From: Microthyrium microscopicum
Taxonomy: Eukaryota; Ascomycota; Dothideomycetes; Microthyriales; Microthyriaceae
Reading direction: 5' to 3'
DNA length: 64,000 bases
Assembly (NCBI GenBank): GCA_010405405.1
Contig: MU004234.1
Coordinates: forward strand, 106,993 to 170,992
Positions 1 to 11,286 of the stretch are shown piece after piece. The notes below the pieces were generated by a model. The model ran no database searches and was not told the DNA's origin. It worked only from the letters and a program-made list of their open reading frames with translations. Position 1 is the stretch's first letter. Each line of letters starts with the position of its first letter. The position numbers were made by a program, and so were the translations under genes.

Positions 1-354
1 TATACTAAAAAGAGTAATATTTAGTAAAGTTACTTATATATTTTATTCTTAATCTAATTAAATAATTTTCTTATATAACTTTAAGTTCTTAATAACATGT
101 TTTTAGGTTTAAAACTAGTAATTACTATTTTTAGCTCTAATTTATTTTCTTCTATACTTTTAATAATTCTAGTAGTCTAATACTAGAATATTATTAAATT
201 ATATCTATAATTAGACTATATAACTTACTTTTAAGTACTAAAATAAATAGTTAAATTCTTAAATATTAAATATCTCTAGAACTATAGCCCGTATTATAAA
301 ACTAAGATTAGCATTAGAATCCTTATAATTAGACGAATCTAATAATATAATTTT

Positions 355-575
355 TAGCGTATATTAGTAACTAGTATTAAATACTAGTAAATACTAGTAA
401 ATACTAGCTAGTATACTAGCTAGTATACTTACCTAGTATCTAGTATTACTAAAAACTAGTCTATTATATAACTAGTTCTAGACTATACTAGTACTATTAT
501 GTTCTAGTTCGCGTTATAAAACACTAATTATGTTCTAGTTCTAGCCAATACTAGACTAGACTTACTAGGTTCGCA
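355..575. repeat. CTAGTA-rich left edge block
   Basis: A run of overlapping ACTAGT, CTAGTA and TCTAGAC words. It resembles, in inverted orientation, the block at about 6150-6350 on the other side of the AT-rich segment. It may be a sub-terminal repeat array of a transposon or a junction of nested elements. No element boundary could be fixed. Confidence 0.45.
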
Positions 576-599
576 ACCCTAGACATATTCAACGTATAA

Positions 600-1790
600 T
601 TTAAGCTTAAAAAGACACTTTAAAGTATAATATATAGAGTTCTATTTAGTATTATTATCTATAGGCACTTTAGTAATTTGTATCTCTTTAGGAATTAATT
701 CTTATTTAAGATAAAGCTTTCTAGATAATTTAAAGTTTTTTTAATATTCTATCTTATATTTAATACCCTTTACTACTCTTTTAAGTCTACTTATAAGACT
801 TTTAGAAGCTATATTATCTAGAATAGCTTCTAGTTTAGCTAGTATAGTATTTATATTAATAAGAGTAGCTCTTTCTCTAGTAAATTTTATTTCCTTATTA
901 TAATTAACTAAAAATACTCTTAAAATAGTTTTAGTAACTAGATTAATTATATGCGTAGTATATTGAATATTATAGAAATCTATAGTAGAGCCCTATAGTT
1001 CTTTTTTAGCTTTTAGCTATTTAATAAGTATAGTATTATTACTAGCGTTATCTTGTAAAAAACTAATAATATTATTAAGACTTAAATTAAAAGACTTAAT
1101 AATTCTATTAAATATACTATAAAGATAAATACTAATATAATTAGAAGTTAATCTTTTAAATCCTAATAGCTTATACTATATTTTATAATCTTTACTAATA
1201 TAAACTACTATAATACCTAAAAAGGCATGCTAATTAGAACTACTAGTCTAAGCATTTAGTATAATTATAAAATAATTATTTCTAGATACTATAGCTTTTA
1301 ATTTATGCTTTAGCTTCTCTTTAGTAGTATTATAAGTAGAATATAGTAAATTCCTTATATTTTTATAGTTAATTATAGGACTATAATAATTATAATACTT
1401 TAGTAGTTCTTTAAAAGAATTAGAACTATAAGCATTAAAAGAAAGGTTATTTTTAACTATAAATTTTACTATTAAGTGCATAGTACTTTCGTTAGTAAAT
1501 TCTTAATTAGTGTTAGCTCTTACTTATTTATTATTAGTTATAGCTATAGAAAAAGGGGTATTATTACCTTTAGATTTAATTCTAGCACAATATTTCTTAA
1601 TAGTCTCTTTATTAGTTTTATTATTCTTATTTAAAGTAACTATTTTATAGGCTACTTTATAGTGTTTAATAAAGTTAGAGGTTTAAAAACCTTCTAATTT
1701 AACTATAAGACTATAAGAATAAAGAGTATATCTAACTCTAACTTCTCTATGCTTAGTAATATTAATAGGAAGTAGTTCTCTAATAAATAG
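600..1790 (-). mobile_element. hAT-family DNA transposon, transposase relic
   Basis: On the minus strand a chain of short open stretches keeps the order of a fungal hAT transposase. Near 1630-1690 is a BED-like zinc-finger end (TSNFIKHYKV). At 1248-1481 is a 77-codon open piece beginning MHLIVKFIVKNN. At about 1205-1250 is the block reading LNA-stop-TSSSN-HAFLGI, where families of this type have W-T-S followed by FLGI. At about 610-680 is a piece with the order VPIDNNTK then NSIYYTLK, matching the VxxDxxTRWNSTYYML region. Several tryptophan positions read TAG, as RIP would cause. The C-terminal hATC dimerisation part is not visible below 600, where the CTAGTA block begins. This is an inactive DNA transposon copy. 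Confidence 0.7.
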
Positions 1791-2355
1791 CCTATTAGAA
1801 AGAATATAAGCTTTAGAATTTCTATTATTTAATTAAAAGTGCTATTTATTATACTTATAATAAGTATAACTAATATTACTAGAGATATTAGACGTACTAT
1901 CTCTAGGTACTATAGAATTAGTATTTAATACTTAGCTAGCTCCTAGTATATTATTACTATTTATTATTTTAAAGAATAGTAAACTTCTAAAAGAAAGAAA
2001 TCTATAGAATAATACTTAAAGCTAGATAAGCAAAAGTAAAGAGATAGTTCTTATTATTTATATTAATAGATAGATAGTATAAAATAACTAGTCTTAAATA
2101 CTAAAACTAAGTATAGTAAAAAATAAATAAGAAAATATTTTTTTTTAAATTTTAAAGATTTTAAAGATTTTTAGATATTTTTTTAGATATAAGTAAATCT
2201 AATAGCAAAATTATTAGAATAAGAGTAAACTAAATATAAGATAAATAGTTAAAGTAAATAGAAAAGCTATAAAGCTATAATTGAAATAAAAGCTTAGAAA
2301 AATACTAGAAAAATAGTAAATAATCTAAATATTCTAATAGTAAAATTAGCTAAAT

Positions 2356-2645
2356 AAACTAATACTAAAGAGTAAGAGTAAATAAAAGCTAGAGGCTATA
2401 AAAGCTAATCCTAAGAATAGAATAGTATAAAAATATATTATATAGTAATAGCTTTTATATAAAAAAATACTTAAAAAGTAGTTTCTAACTAGAATTTCTA
2501 GTAAAATACTAACTAAATAAACTAATACTAAAGAGTAAAAGTAAATAAAAGCTAGAGGCTATAAGAGCTAAACCTAAAAAGAGAATAGTATAGAAATATA
2601 TTATATAATAATAGCTTTTATATAAAAAAATACTTAAAAAAAAAA
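2356..2645. repeat. Two-copy tandem repeat, period 163 bp
   Basis: The segment starting at 2356 (AAACTAATACTAAAGAGTAA) recurs at 2519 with the same start. About 125 bp of each copy match with a few differences, ending near 2482 and 2645. It lies inside the RIP-type block and has no coding potential. Confidence 0.75.
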
Positions 2646-2852
2646 GTAAAAAAGTTAAAAAATATAAATACTATATAGCAAGTATAAAAATAAGATTTAG
2701 AGTAATAAAAAGAAGTAGACTAGCTATAAATAATATAGAGAGTAATAGCTATAGATAGTAGTCTAGCTTATAAGGAGAAGGAAATATCTAAAAAACTAAG
2801 AATTCTAAGTAGAATTCGCCTTTATAAGTATATATATAACGCTAGATTAATA

Positions 2853-3250
2853 TATACTAATTACTATTATATTTAGTAGGTTTAGAGCTACTAAACGCTA
2901 TTAAGATTACCTTTTTTAGGCTAGTATTACAAAAGTTATAAGTAATAATAATAAGGAGTAATATTAAAACTATAAAATAGTCTATTATAATAGGGTAAAC
3001 GTATAGTAATAAACATAATTTTAAGGGGCTAGACCCTATAAAATAACGCTAAATAGGGGTATAAATACTAAGAGTTTTAATAGTTAATATATTATTAACC
3101 CTTTTAATAATATCATTTATATAGCTTATTTACTTTATAATAATATTACTCCTTATTATTATTATATATAACTTTTATAATATTAGCCTAAAATAGGTTA
3201 TCTTTATAGCGTTTAGAAGCGCTAAACCTGCTAAATATAATAGTACTATT
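2853..3250. repeat. Large imperfect inverted repeat
   Basis: The left arm (about 2853-2975) and right arm (about 3132-3250) are reverse complements over roughly 115-120 bp. The shared landmarks are TATTATATTTAG, a TAAACGCTAT core, TTTTAGGCTA and AATAATAATAAGGAGTAATATT split over the arm end. A ~155-bp spacer separates the arms. This could be a foldback or MITE-like element, or two inverted element ends. RIP has made the arms diverge slightly. Confidence 0.7.
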
Positions 3251-3789
3251 TAAGTCTTTATCGCGAGTTATTATTATATATATATCCTTTAGTTACCTAT
3301 AAAGAACTTACTTTTTAATAATCTACCTATTACTTCTACTTTCTTATTAAGGACTATATTTTAGTAGTATCTAGAAGTAGCCTTAGAGGCTATTTCTACT
3401 TATCTTTTACTTTATTTTATACAATATCTCTTAATAAGAATTCTTTTTTTTTATTTTTTTTTTTTTTTTTTTTTACTTATTAACTTTCTAGTCTCTATAC
3501 TTAATCTAGTATACTTTTATACTAATTTTTAGTACTATTTAAATTAGTAAATTCTTCTTTATTAAATAGTATAGCTTTTATATATTTATTAGCCTTATGG
3601 CATAAGTTATCTATTACTTTTTAATTTTTTTTTTTTTTACTTATTATTTATTATAGAGACGTAGTAACTACTAGATATTTTAAAAGTAAGTTCCCTCTAC
3701 TCCTTATTATAGTCTTAACTAATTTATGTTTTTTTATAGAGCTTTTCCTTAACGATTCTTATATTAAACTATAAAGATTCTTAAATAAA

Positions 3790-4500
3790 TTCTTAGGTTA
3801 TAGAAACGTCCTTTTATTTAAAAATAAATTAAACTATAATTCTTAGATACTATAACGTGAATAGGTAGGAAATTAGGAATTTAGATATATTATTTATATT
3901 TACTAAGAGTATAATCTACGACGTATATATCTTAATTTCTTACTCCTTTTAGAAGAAAGAAACATTAAATCTTTTATAGTTTATTTTGTCTTAGAAATTA
4001 GGCAAGTTAATTATAAAGCTATATTCTTATATAATAGTAAGAAAACTACTATTCCTATTACTTATAAGCCTATTACTATTTAGTCTTCTTATAGTTCTAA
4101 AATAGAATTATCTTTACCTAAATTAGTAATTAACTAGAAAGGTCTTAAAGCTAATTAGTTAGAAGCTGCTTTTAAACTAGATTCTATAATACCTAGGTAA
4201 GCCCTTTATACTTCTTTTTATTTAAATTATATACTAACTCTTTATAGTAATAAAGATTATATATAAAAAGTATATAAATCTAACCTAAAATAGAATTCTA
4301 AGCTAAATACTTTTTATACTATAGAACGTTAAATTAAGTATTAAAAGCTACTAGATAACTATACCCTAGCAAAGAAGGAATAAGTAGCTAAATAGAAGCT
4401 AAAGTATCTTCTTTAGAAGGTTAGTAATATTACTTTTATTTACTTTATTTTACTAATTTTTAATAGAAACTAAAGCTTAAAAAAGCTATAGATTTATAAG
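3790..4500 (+). other. Degraded coding relic, family not recognised
   Basis: One plus-strand frame stays protein-like over several hundred bases, with many interruptions that are mostly TAG, as elsewhere in the block. This suggests an old transposable-element gene. The family could not be assigned, so it is treated as a broken fossil only. Confidence 0.3.
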
Positions 4501-4789
4501 AATCTAGCCTTACTCTTAGTGCTACTTCTAATTCTATATATATAAATAACGCTAGTATTAATACTTCTAATCTAGATATAGATTACAACCTAGATTATTT
4601 CTTTTAGTTAGATTTCTATGTTTTTTTATTAGAGTTAGGATTTCTTTATAAAATTGCTTACATAATTAAAAAAATATATTTACTATCTTCTAGAGCTAAA
4701 TTTTCTTATTTAAACGCTATATTTATTATATCTTAACTCTTAGTATTACTTATAGTATTTAATAAATAAGTTTTTTTAAAATTAATAAT

Positions 4790-5222
4790 AAATATAAAAA
4801 ATAAGAAGTAAATAAGAAAAACTACTATTACTACCTTCTAGAGCTAGTAATAAGGATAATAAAGATGTATAGAACTTATACTAAATATAACTAATAGCTA
4901 TTATAACTTTATATTTAAAAGTTTTAATTAAAATATAAAAGTTAATAAGAAAAACTATTACTACTACCTTTTAGAGCTAGTAATAAGGATTATAAATATA
5001 TATAGAACTTATACTAAATATAGCTAATAGCTATTATAACTTTATATTTAAAGGTTTTAATTAGAATATAAAAGTAAATAAGATAAACTATTACTACTAC
5101 CTTCTAGAGCTAGTAATAAGGATTATAAATATATATAGAACTTATACTAAATATAGCTAATAGCTATTATAACTTTATATTTAGACCTTCTAATTAGAAT
5201 ATAAAAGTAAATAATAACTATT
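4790..5222. repeat. Three-copy tandem repeat, period 133 bp
   Basis: The landmark CCTTCTAGAGCTAG (TTTTAG in copy two) occurs at 4834, 4967 and 5100, exactly 133 bp apart. The flanks AAGTAAATAAG, TAAGGATTATAAATATATATAG and CTAATAGCTATTATAAC recur with each. The copies are nearly identical although the block is RIP-degraded, which suggests duplication late in or after RIP. There are too few and too long units for CRISPR, and they are non-coding. Confidence 0.85.
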
Positions 5223-6149
5223 AACCTAAAATATATAAACGTTTTACTTATAATATAATACTAAATAAGAAATACTATTACTACTAAGTTTTAAAGCTAT
5301 CTAAAAGTAGTAAAAATATATACTATTATAATAGTATTTATAAATTAGTAAGTAGTTAAGTATATTTAATTCTACTTAGTTACTATAATTATATAATAAA
5401 TAAACTAGTATATTTAAGAAATAATATTAAGTAAGATTACTATAATATAAAATTTACTCTTAGAATACTAAAAGATTAATCTATATTACTAATATATTTA
5501 ATTACTTTCTATATATTAAAAATAAGTAAATTCTAAAGTATATTATTTATTTTAGTAGTATAGTAGTTAGTATATTTGTATTATACTTCTTTATAATATA
5601 AAAGACGTTAGTTTAAATTTAACTTAGTACGTTATTAAGTTCTCTTCTATAAGATTACTCTAATTATATAATATAGAACTTAGCTTTTATTAGTCTTTTA
5701 TTCTTAGGCTACGTGTTTAATTCTATTAAATATTATAATATAATCTATTAGTCTAGTAATTTTATATATTTAAGAGTAATTAATAATAAATAATAGTAGA
5801 CTTACTACCTTTTTAGCTTTTATAATTAATTATAAATAATAATTATAAAATTAATTACTTTATTTTTTATTAAGTTTAGTTAATTACTTTTATTTATAAA
5901 GTAATAGACTAATAGTTAATATTTTAAATATAAATAAGTATAACTAATTCTAAGCTATTTAATATTATAGTTTTTAGTTCTTAACTCCTAATAGTTATAT
6001 ATTAATACTAATTATAAATTTATAAATATTTAGTTTTATATCCTTTATAACTTTATAACTAATAGAGCTATACTAAATCTAAGACTAGATCTAGATTCCT
6101 TAAATTTAGAGCTATAAAAAAGTATATTATATAAGTTTAATATTATATA

Positions 6150-6350
6150 ACTAGTATCTTAGTAAGTACTCTAGTATACTCTAGTATTATTATACTAGAC
6201 TTAAGTATTAATTAGTTACTACTAGTACTAACTCGTTCTAATAAAATTTAATATTAGTACTAGTACTAGACTAGTTAGATTATTTAAAATACTAGACTAC
6301 TAGTACTTGAGTACTAGTATACTATACTAGACTAGTTTTAGTACTAACTC
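6150..6350. repeat. CTAGTA-rich right edge block
   Basis: Dense ACTAGTACTAG/CTAGACTAGT words end abruptly at the GC shift near 6350. The block partly matches the inverse complement of the left edge block at 355-575, as would terminal or sub-terminal repeats of a large element. No target-site duplication could be fixed. Confidence 0.4.
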
Positions 6351-6548
6351 GAGTGCCAACACTGTCGCCGACAGGATTGGGCAACCCCTAACGTCAAGCT
6401 CCCACGCTCCAAGTTAATCATTCAAAAGGATGCATTTCCCGTGAAGGTGAGAAGGTTTGGGAACCTCCTCGTAATTTTTGTGTATATCACATTGCCAATC
6501 GTTTATTTTACTGCTTTTTAGCAGTGTCCTTTCGTTAAATCAGAAATC

Positions 6549-9405
6549 ATGTCGAAATCACTCTCATTATTTGCCATTTCTGCTTTCTCTCTAATTTCTT
6601 CTTCTTACGCGTCGGGTCTATACATCAATCCTGATGTTTACGATTCTACCAATTTCTTTTCAAAGTTCAACTTTTTCACCGATGCGGACCCAACTCATGG
6701 TTACGTAGAGTAAGTACACGCGATTGCGATTGAAACATAGAATATTCTGATAATCTCTAGCTACCAAACCCAAGATCAAGCTACGCAAGCCAACCCACCC
6801 CTGATTTCGACCTCAAACAATGCCGTCAAATTCGGCGCAGATTTCTCATCAGTTGTCGCGGACGGTGCCCGAGGAAGAAAAAGCATAAGACTAGAATCGC
6901 AGGCGACGTATACGAAAGGATTGTTCATCGCAGACATTGCCCACATGCCAGGCAGTGCATGCGGATCTTGGCCCGCTTTCTGGACGTTGGGTGGAAACTG
7001 GCCTCATCAAGGCGAGATTGGTAGGTTATGGCTGTTCTGTTCGAAACTATGGGCTCACAGCCTGCAGATATCATCGAAGGCGTCAACTTTTACACACAAA
7101 ATGCCTATACTCTTCACAGTGCTACAACCGGCAACTGTTTGATAAACAATCAACCTGCCAGCGTCATGAACGGCACTTTAACTGCTAGTGATTGTGGTGT
7201 CAGTCATATCAGTTTCAAATTCCGTAGATCTTTCGCTCACGATGAAATAGGTTTATGATTCCAATGGTAACTACGCCAACCCCACCGGATGTTCTATCAA
7301 ATCTGGCGACACCAAGAGTTTTGGGGACAACTTCAACAGCTATGGAGGCGGAGTCCAAGTGATGCAATGGACTTCCGACTATATCAAGATGTGGTTCTTC
7401 GAGCGCAACAATATCCCAGCGAGCTTGAAAGCTGGCTCTACTGTTGAGCCCAACATCTGCGAATTTGGCAGACCAGATGCTACTTTCAATGGCTGCAACT
7501 TCGATACCAACTTCTCGGCGCACCAGATCGTAAGCTTTCTCCTCACATCAATCAATTGAAGGAGGCACTCCCATGAATAAACTGTTCTAACACATTGTAC
7601 AGATCATCGATCAGACATTCTGTGGTGATTTCGCTGCTCAAACTGACGTTTACGCACAAAACTCTGCTCAATGTCCACAAGACTGCGTAACAATGGTCCA
7701 GAACAACCCTTCCAACTACGCCTCGTCGTAAGTTCTCGCAAACTTTTCACAGGGCGATGGCATGAAATCTAACTCTGGCAGATATTGGCAATTCAATAGC
7801 ATTCGTATCTGGTCTGAAAACCCGGCATTCACACTCGCTCAGCGAGACAGCCCATCAAACAGCGCCTGTGCAACACTACCAAAGAGTTCTAGCAGCTCTA
7901 CTTTGTCGTCAACCAAGTCCTCTACACTCTCGAGCTCTACTAAGTCATCAACTCTTTCAAGCTCCACTGCTACAAAGACATCGTCCACGACCTCATCAGT
8001 CACCTCCTCGAAGTCTAGCTCGATTGTATCATCAACCAAGGCGTCATCTTCCACTCTGAGTTCCTCTGTTGTCAGTTCGTCGTCAGCATCTTCGTCGATT
8101 GTTTCGTCGTCCGCTACGTCTTCTGCTATTAGCTCTTCCTCCTCGGTCGCTGCGTCTAGTACTGCTGTGTCGAGCTCACTGAGCAGCTCTGCAATCTCGT
8201 CATCGGCTAGCAGTGCTATATCAAGCTCCGCTGCCAGCTCTTCGTCATCAGTCGCTGCATCTAGCTCAGCAATACCAAGCTCCGCAAGCAGCTCTGCAAT
8301 ATCGTCCTCGGATGCGTCTTCGAGCTCTGCCGTGGCCTCTTCATCTACCTCATCTTCAGTTGCTACTTCAAGCCTTGCCGCAGTCTCTTCATCTCCCTCG
8401 TCTTCAGCTGTTGCTTCAAGCTCTGCTGTAGTCTCGTCAGCAGTTTCCTCATCATCAGTCTCGTCATCAGCAGTCTTGTCATCTGCTGCTGCTTCAAGTT
8501 CTGCTGCCTTGTCTTCGTCAAGCTCCGTCGCCCCTTCATCATCCAAAGTAACCTCTTCAGCCAGCCCGACTCCATCTGTATCGGCCTCCTGTGGACTATT
8601 AGGCTATGACAAGCAAACGCCTGCAGCATACTATTCCGCCAGCTCGATCGCCAACGCAGCTGCATGTGCCACTATCTGCCAGCAACAATCAGCCTCAAGC
8701 TGTAAATCATTCGCTTTCGGCAGCGGTACCTGTCTCCTATACACAGCCGTTGTTGCCGGAAACTTCAACGCCAACTCAGCTAGTCCATATTCATTCAATG
8801 ACATCTCATGCTACGCTTCCGCAAGGTCACCTGCAGCGTCTGCTCCAGCAACAAGTAGCGTCGTCCCCTCGCCCTCGTCGGCACGTATCTCCTCAACCTT
8901 GAGCTCCGTCAAGTCGTCCTCGAGCATCAAATCATCATCCAGCGTCCCAAGCTCAGTGAAACCCTCCTCATCCGTCGCCCCAACCTCAGTAAAACTATCT
9001 TCAGTATCATCATCCCGGACCAGCTCAGCAGCGGCCTCACCATCCGTCAAAATATCCCCTGACTACACATGCGGCGGGACAAACAAGTACACCTGCTCGT
9101 CAAGCCAAGGATGCTGTTCGCAATACGGATACTGTGGAACAGGAACATCGTACTGCGGAACAGGCTGCCAGAGTGCCTTTGGCACATGTACTGCAAGCAC
9201 CACTGCCCAGAAGAATGCCGTGGCAGTAGCAGACACCACCACCAACACGCTGACCGCCGCGCTGACAGACAGCCCGGATGATACATGCGGCGGCAGCACT
9301 GGATATAAATGTGCCTCAGGCTGCTGTTCGAAATACGGCTGGTGTGGAACTAGCACATCTTACTGTGGAACAGGATGTCAAGCAGGTTTCGGAACATGCA
9401 ATTAG
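6549..9405 (+). CDS. Secreted GH16 endo-beta-glucanase with PAN-like and two CBM18 modules
   Basis: Proposed exons are 6549-6709, 6761-7020, 7068-7198, 7251-7529, 7603-7727 and 7782-9405, giving 859 aa in frame. A signal peptide covers about residues 1-21 (MSKSLSLFAISAFSLISSSYA). The GH16 laminarinase-like domain spans about 22-345, with the catalytic GEIDIIEG at 138-145. The aspartate codon of that motif is split by intron 2. A very Ser-rich linker (about 354-588) follows. Next come a Cys-containing PAN/apple-like segment (about 589-661), another Ser-rich stretch and two hevein-type CBM18 modules (about 745-789 and 817-859) with the GCCSxYGxCGT pattern. By family it should act outside the cell on beta-1,3(1,4)-glucan, and the CBM18 pair should tether it to chitin. 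The donor at 7199 (GTCAGT) is weak but is the only one giving an open frame. Confidence 0.88.
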
Positions 9406-9542
9406 AACGTGAAGGTAGGCATACTACTTATAATGTGGCAGCCATATGTAGCTCCATATATTCTCAGGTCTTGTACAAAATGGTTTCTATATACCCCTTA
9501 ATGTAATACCACCATCAAATCTTGCAGTATCTTTCACAACAT

Positions 9543-11286
9543 TCAAGCCCCAACAATCTTCATCCGCAAATCCAACCCGCCCTTCGGCTTAATAGTAACA
9601 TTACCCACCGGCACAACCTCCTCTTCCGGCCTCGCCATCTCAAACTCAAAATTCCTCACCCAAACCGCCACCAACACCCGCAATTCCGCCTTACTCAATC
9701 CTTGGCCAATACAATTCCGTGGGCCGTGAAGGAACGTCATACTAGCATAATTGTTCTTTGCGCCGCCATGGTTATTTGGTTTTCCACTTGCTTCGTCAAT
9801 CCAGCGTTCCGGTAGGAATTCTTCAGCACGTGGACCCCAGAGGGAGGGAAGGCGGTTGAAGAACCAGATTGATGTGGCGACGACGGTGTCTTTGGGAATG
9901 AAGTAGTTGCCGAGCGAAGTATCGCGGTTGGTGACGCGGACGGTTTGGGGGACGGAGGGCCAGAGACGTTGGACTTCGGAGCAGATGCCGTTGAGTAGGG
10001 GGAGAGATTCGAGGGTGCTGGCGAGGGTGAGTGGGTCGGTGGCTGATGGGTCTTCAGGGAGGGTGGTGGCTAGTTCGTGTCGGAGACGGGATTGGTAAGT
10101 TGGGTGGGTGGCGAGGGTGTAGAGGGTCCATGAAAATGCTGATGATGTGGTTTCGTGACTGTACAGGTTGTTAGTGGGTGACTGGAATGTTGGATGATGG
10201 ACTTACCCGGCGGCGAGGAAGGTTAGGAGTTGGTCGACTAGTTCTTTATCGGAAAAGCAATTTGATTCGATAAGATGGGAAAGGATATCGACGGAGGGAA
10301 TTTCCTGCTTTTCGATGACTTTTCGCTTGTTGTCAATGAAACCTTGACATATCCTTCGCAGTCCTTGCGACTTTTCATAGACTTGTTGCTCCATGTCCCA
10401 TGGAATGAGTTTCATCAAAGATCTAGGAAATCCAAGAAGATTCAGACCAAACCATATCGTCATCCTGCGGGTAGGTTCGAAGAGCCAGGCGTACATCTCA
10501 GCCAATTCATTATCTGGGTGACGAAGAGTGTCCAGATCATATCCAAATGCTGCGGTTCCAATGATATCCAGTGTCGTCCGACTTGCCCAGTGACCAACTT
10601 CAATCACATCGCGTTCATTCGTACTAGCTTTGGAGTGCAATTCATCCTTTACACAATCTGCAAGAGAGCTCGCCTTGCTCCATAGTAAGTGATGCATGTT
10701 CTTGATTCGACGAGCGCTGAACATTGGATTGACCTTCTTTCGTTGGAACTTATGAATGTCGCCTTCAGTGGTGACAAGGCCATCGCCCAAGACTACTCGA
10801 AGGATCTGAACACCAGCCTTGGTCTTTTCGAAATCGTATGCCTTGGTGACAAAGATCTCACTCAAGACTTCAGTATTGCAAGTCAGTATTACATTGCTTC
10901 CCAGCACGTGTGGAACTCGGAAAAGACCTTGGTGCTCGCCTTGAAGCATCCAATCTTTCAGTAAATTTGACACTGGTCGTCGTCTCTGCTCCAAAAGATA
11001 GCCTATCAAAGGTTTTCCGCCCTATATGAATCAGCATTTCGAGTCAAGACGAATCGATCGCAAATACCTTTACTCCAGGTATCTTGCGAAGGGGATCAAG
11101 AAACACAGGATATATCCAAAGAATCCAGGTGAAAATAAGTCCAAATGGTATAATGATTGCCAATGATGTGACTCTCCATACTGAATATGTGGCCAACAGC
11201 GGCGAACCCGTAAGTTTCAAGACGATGAGAGTTATGGTGACAGTCAAAGCTGCTGGTGCCAACTGAGATGTTTTCAATCTTGCCAT
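9543..11286 (-). CDS. Cytochrome P450 monooxygenase
   Basis: Three exons on the minus strand (11286-11068, 11021-10207, 10158-9543) encode 549 aa. Two hydrophobic stretches lie at about residues 10-55, consistent with ER membrane anchoring, followed by a Pro-rich hinge (RKIPGVKGGKP). The I-helix motif AAGHETTS is at about 342-349, across intron 2. ExxR (EVQR) is at 406-409, a PERF-like PERW follows, and the heme loop FLHGPRNCIG has its cysteine near 494. All hallmarks of an active microsomal class II P450 are present. The substrate cannot be deduced: its neighbours are a wall glucanase and a BAR protein, not a biosynthetic cluster. Downstream, its 3' end converges on the glucanase gene with ~137 bp between them. 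Confidence 0.93.

Larger units (their letters stand above)
1..6350. repeat. AT-rich, RIP-type degraded repeat block
   Basis: Base composition is strongly A+T, CA and TG dinucleotides are scarce, and TA/CTA/TAG are over-used. No open frame longer than 77 codons exists in six kilobases. The change to normal composition is sharp at about 6350. This is the signature of repeat-induced point mutation acting on CpA in transposon-derived DNA. Inside it I can resolve a hAT transposase relic, two tandem repeats, one large inverted repeat and CTAGTA-rich edges, listed separately. The remaining parts are degraded beyond recognition by eye. Confidence 0.9.

Noticed and set aside
4790-5222. CRISPR-like array
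   Set aside because: Only three units of 133 bp, contiguous without unique spacers, in a fungal nuclear context.
7839-8546. Minus-strand 235-codon open frame rich in Glu/Asp
   Set aside because: It is the exact antisense of the Ser-rich linker of the glucanase; repeated TCN codons read as GAN on the other strand.
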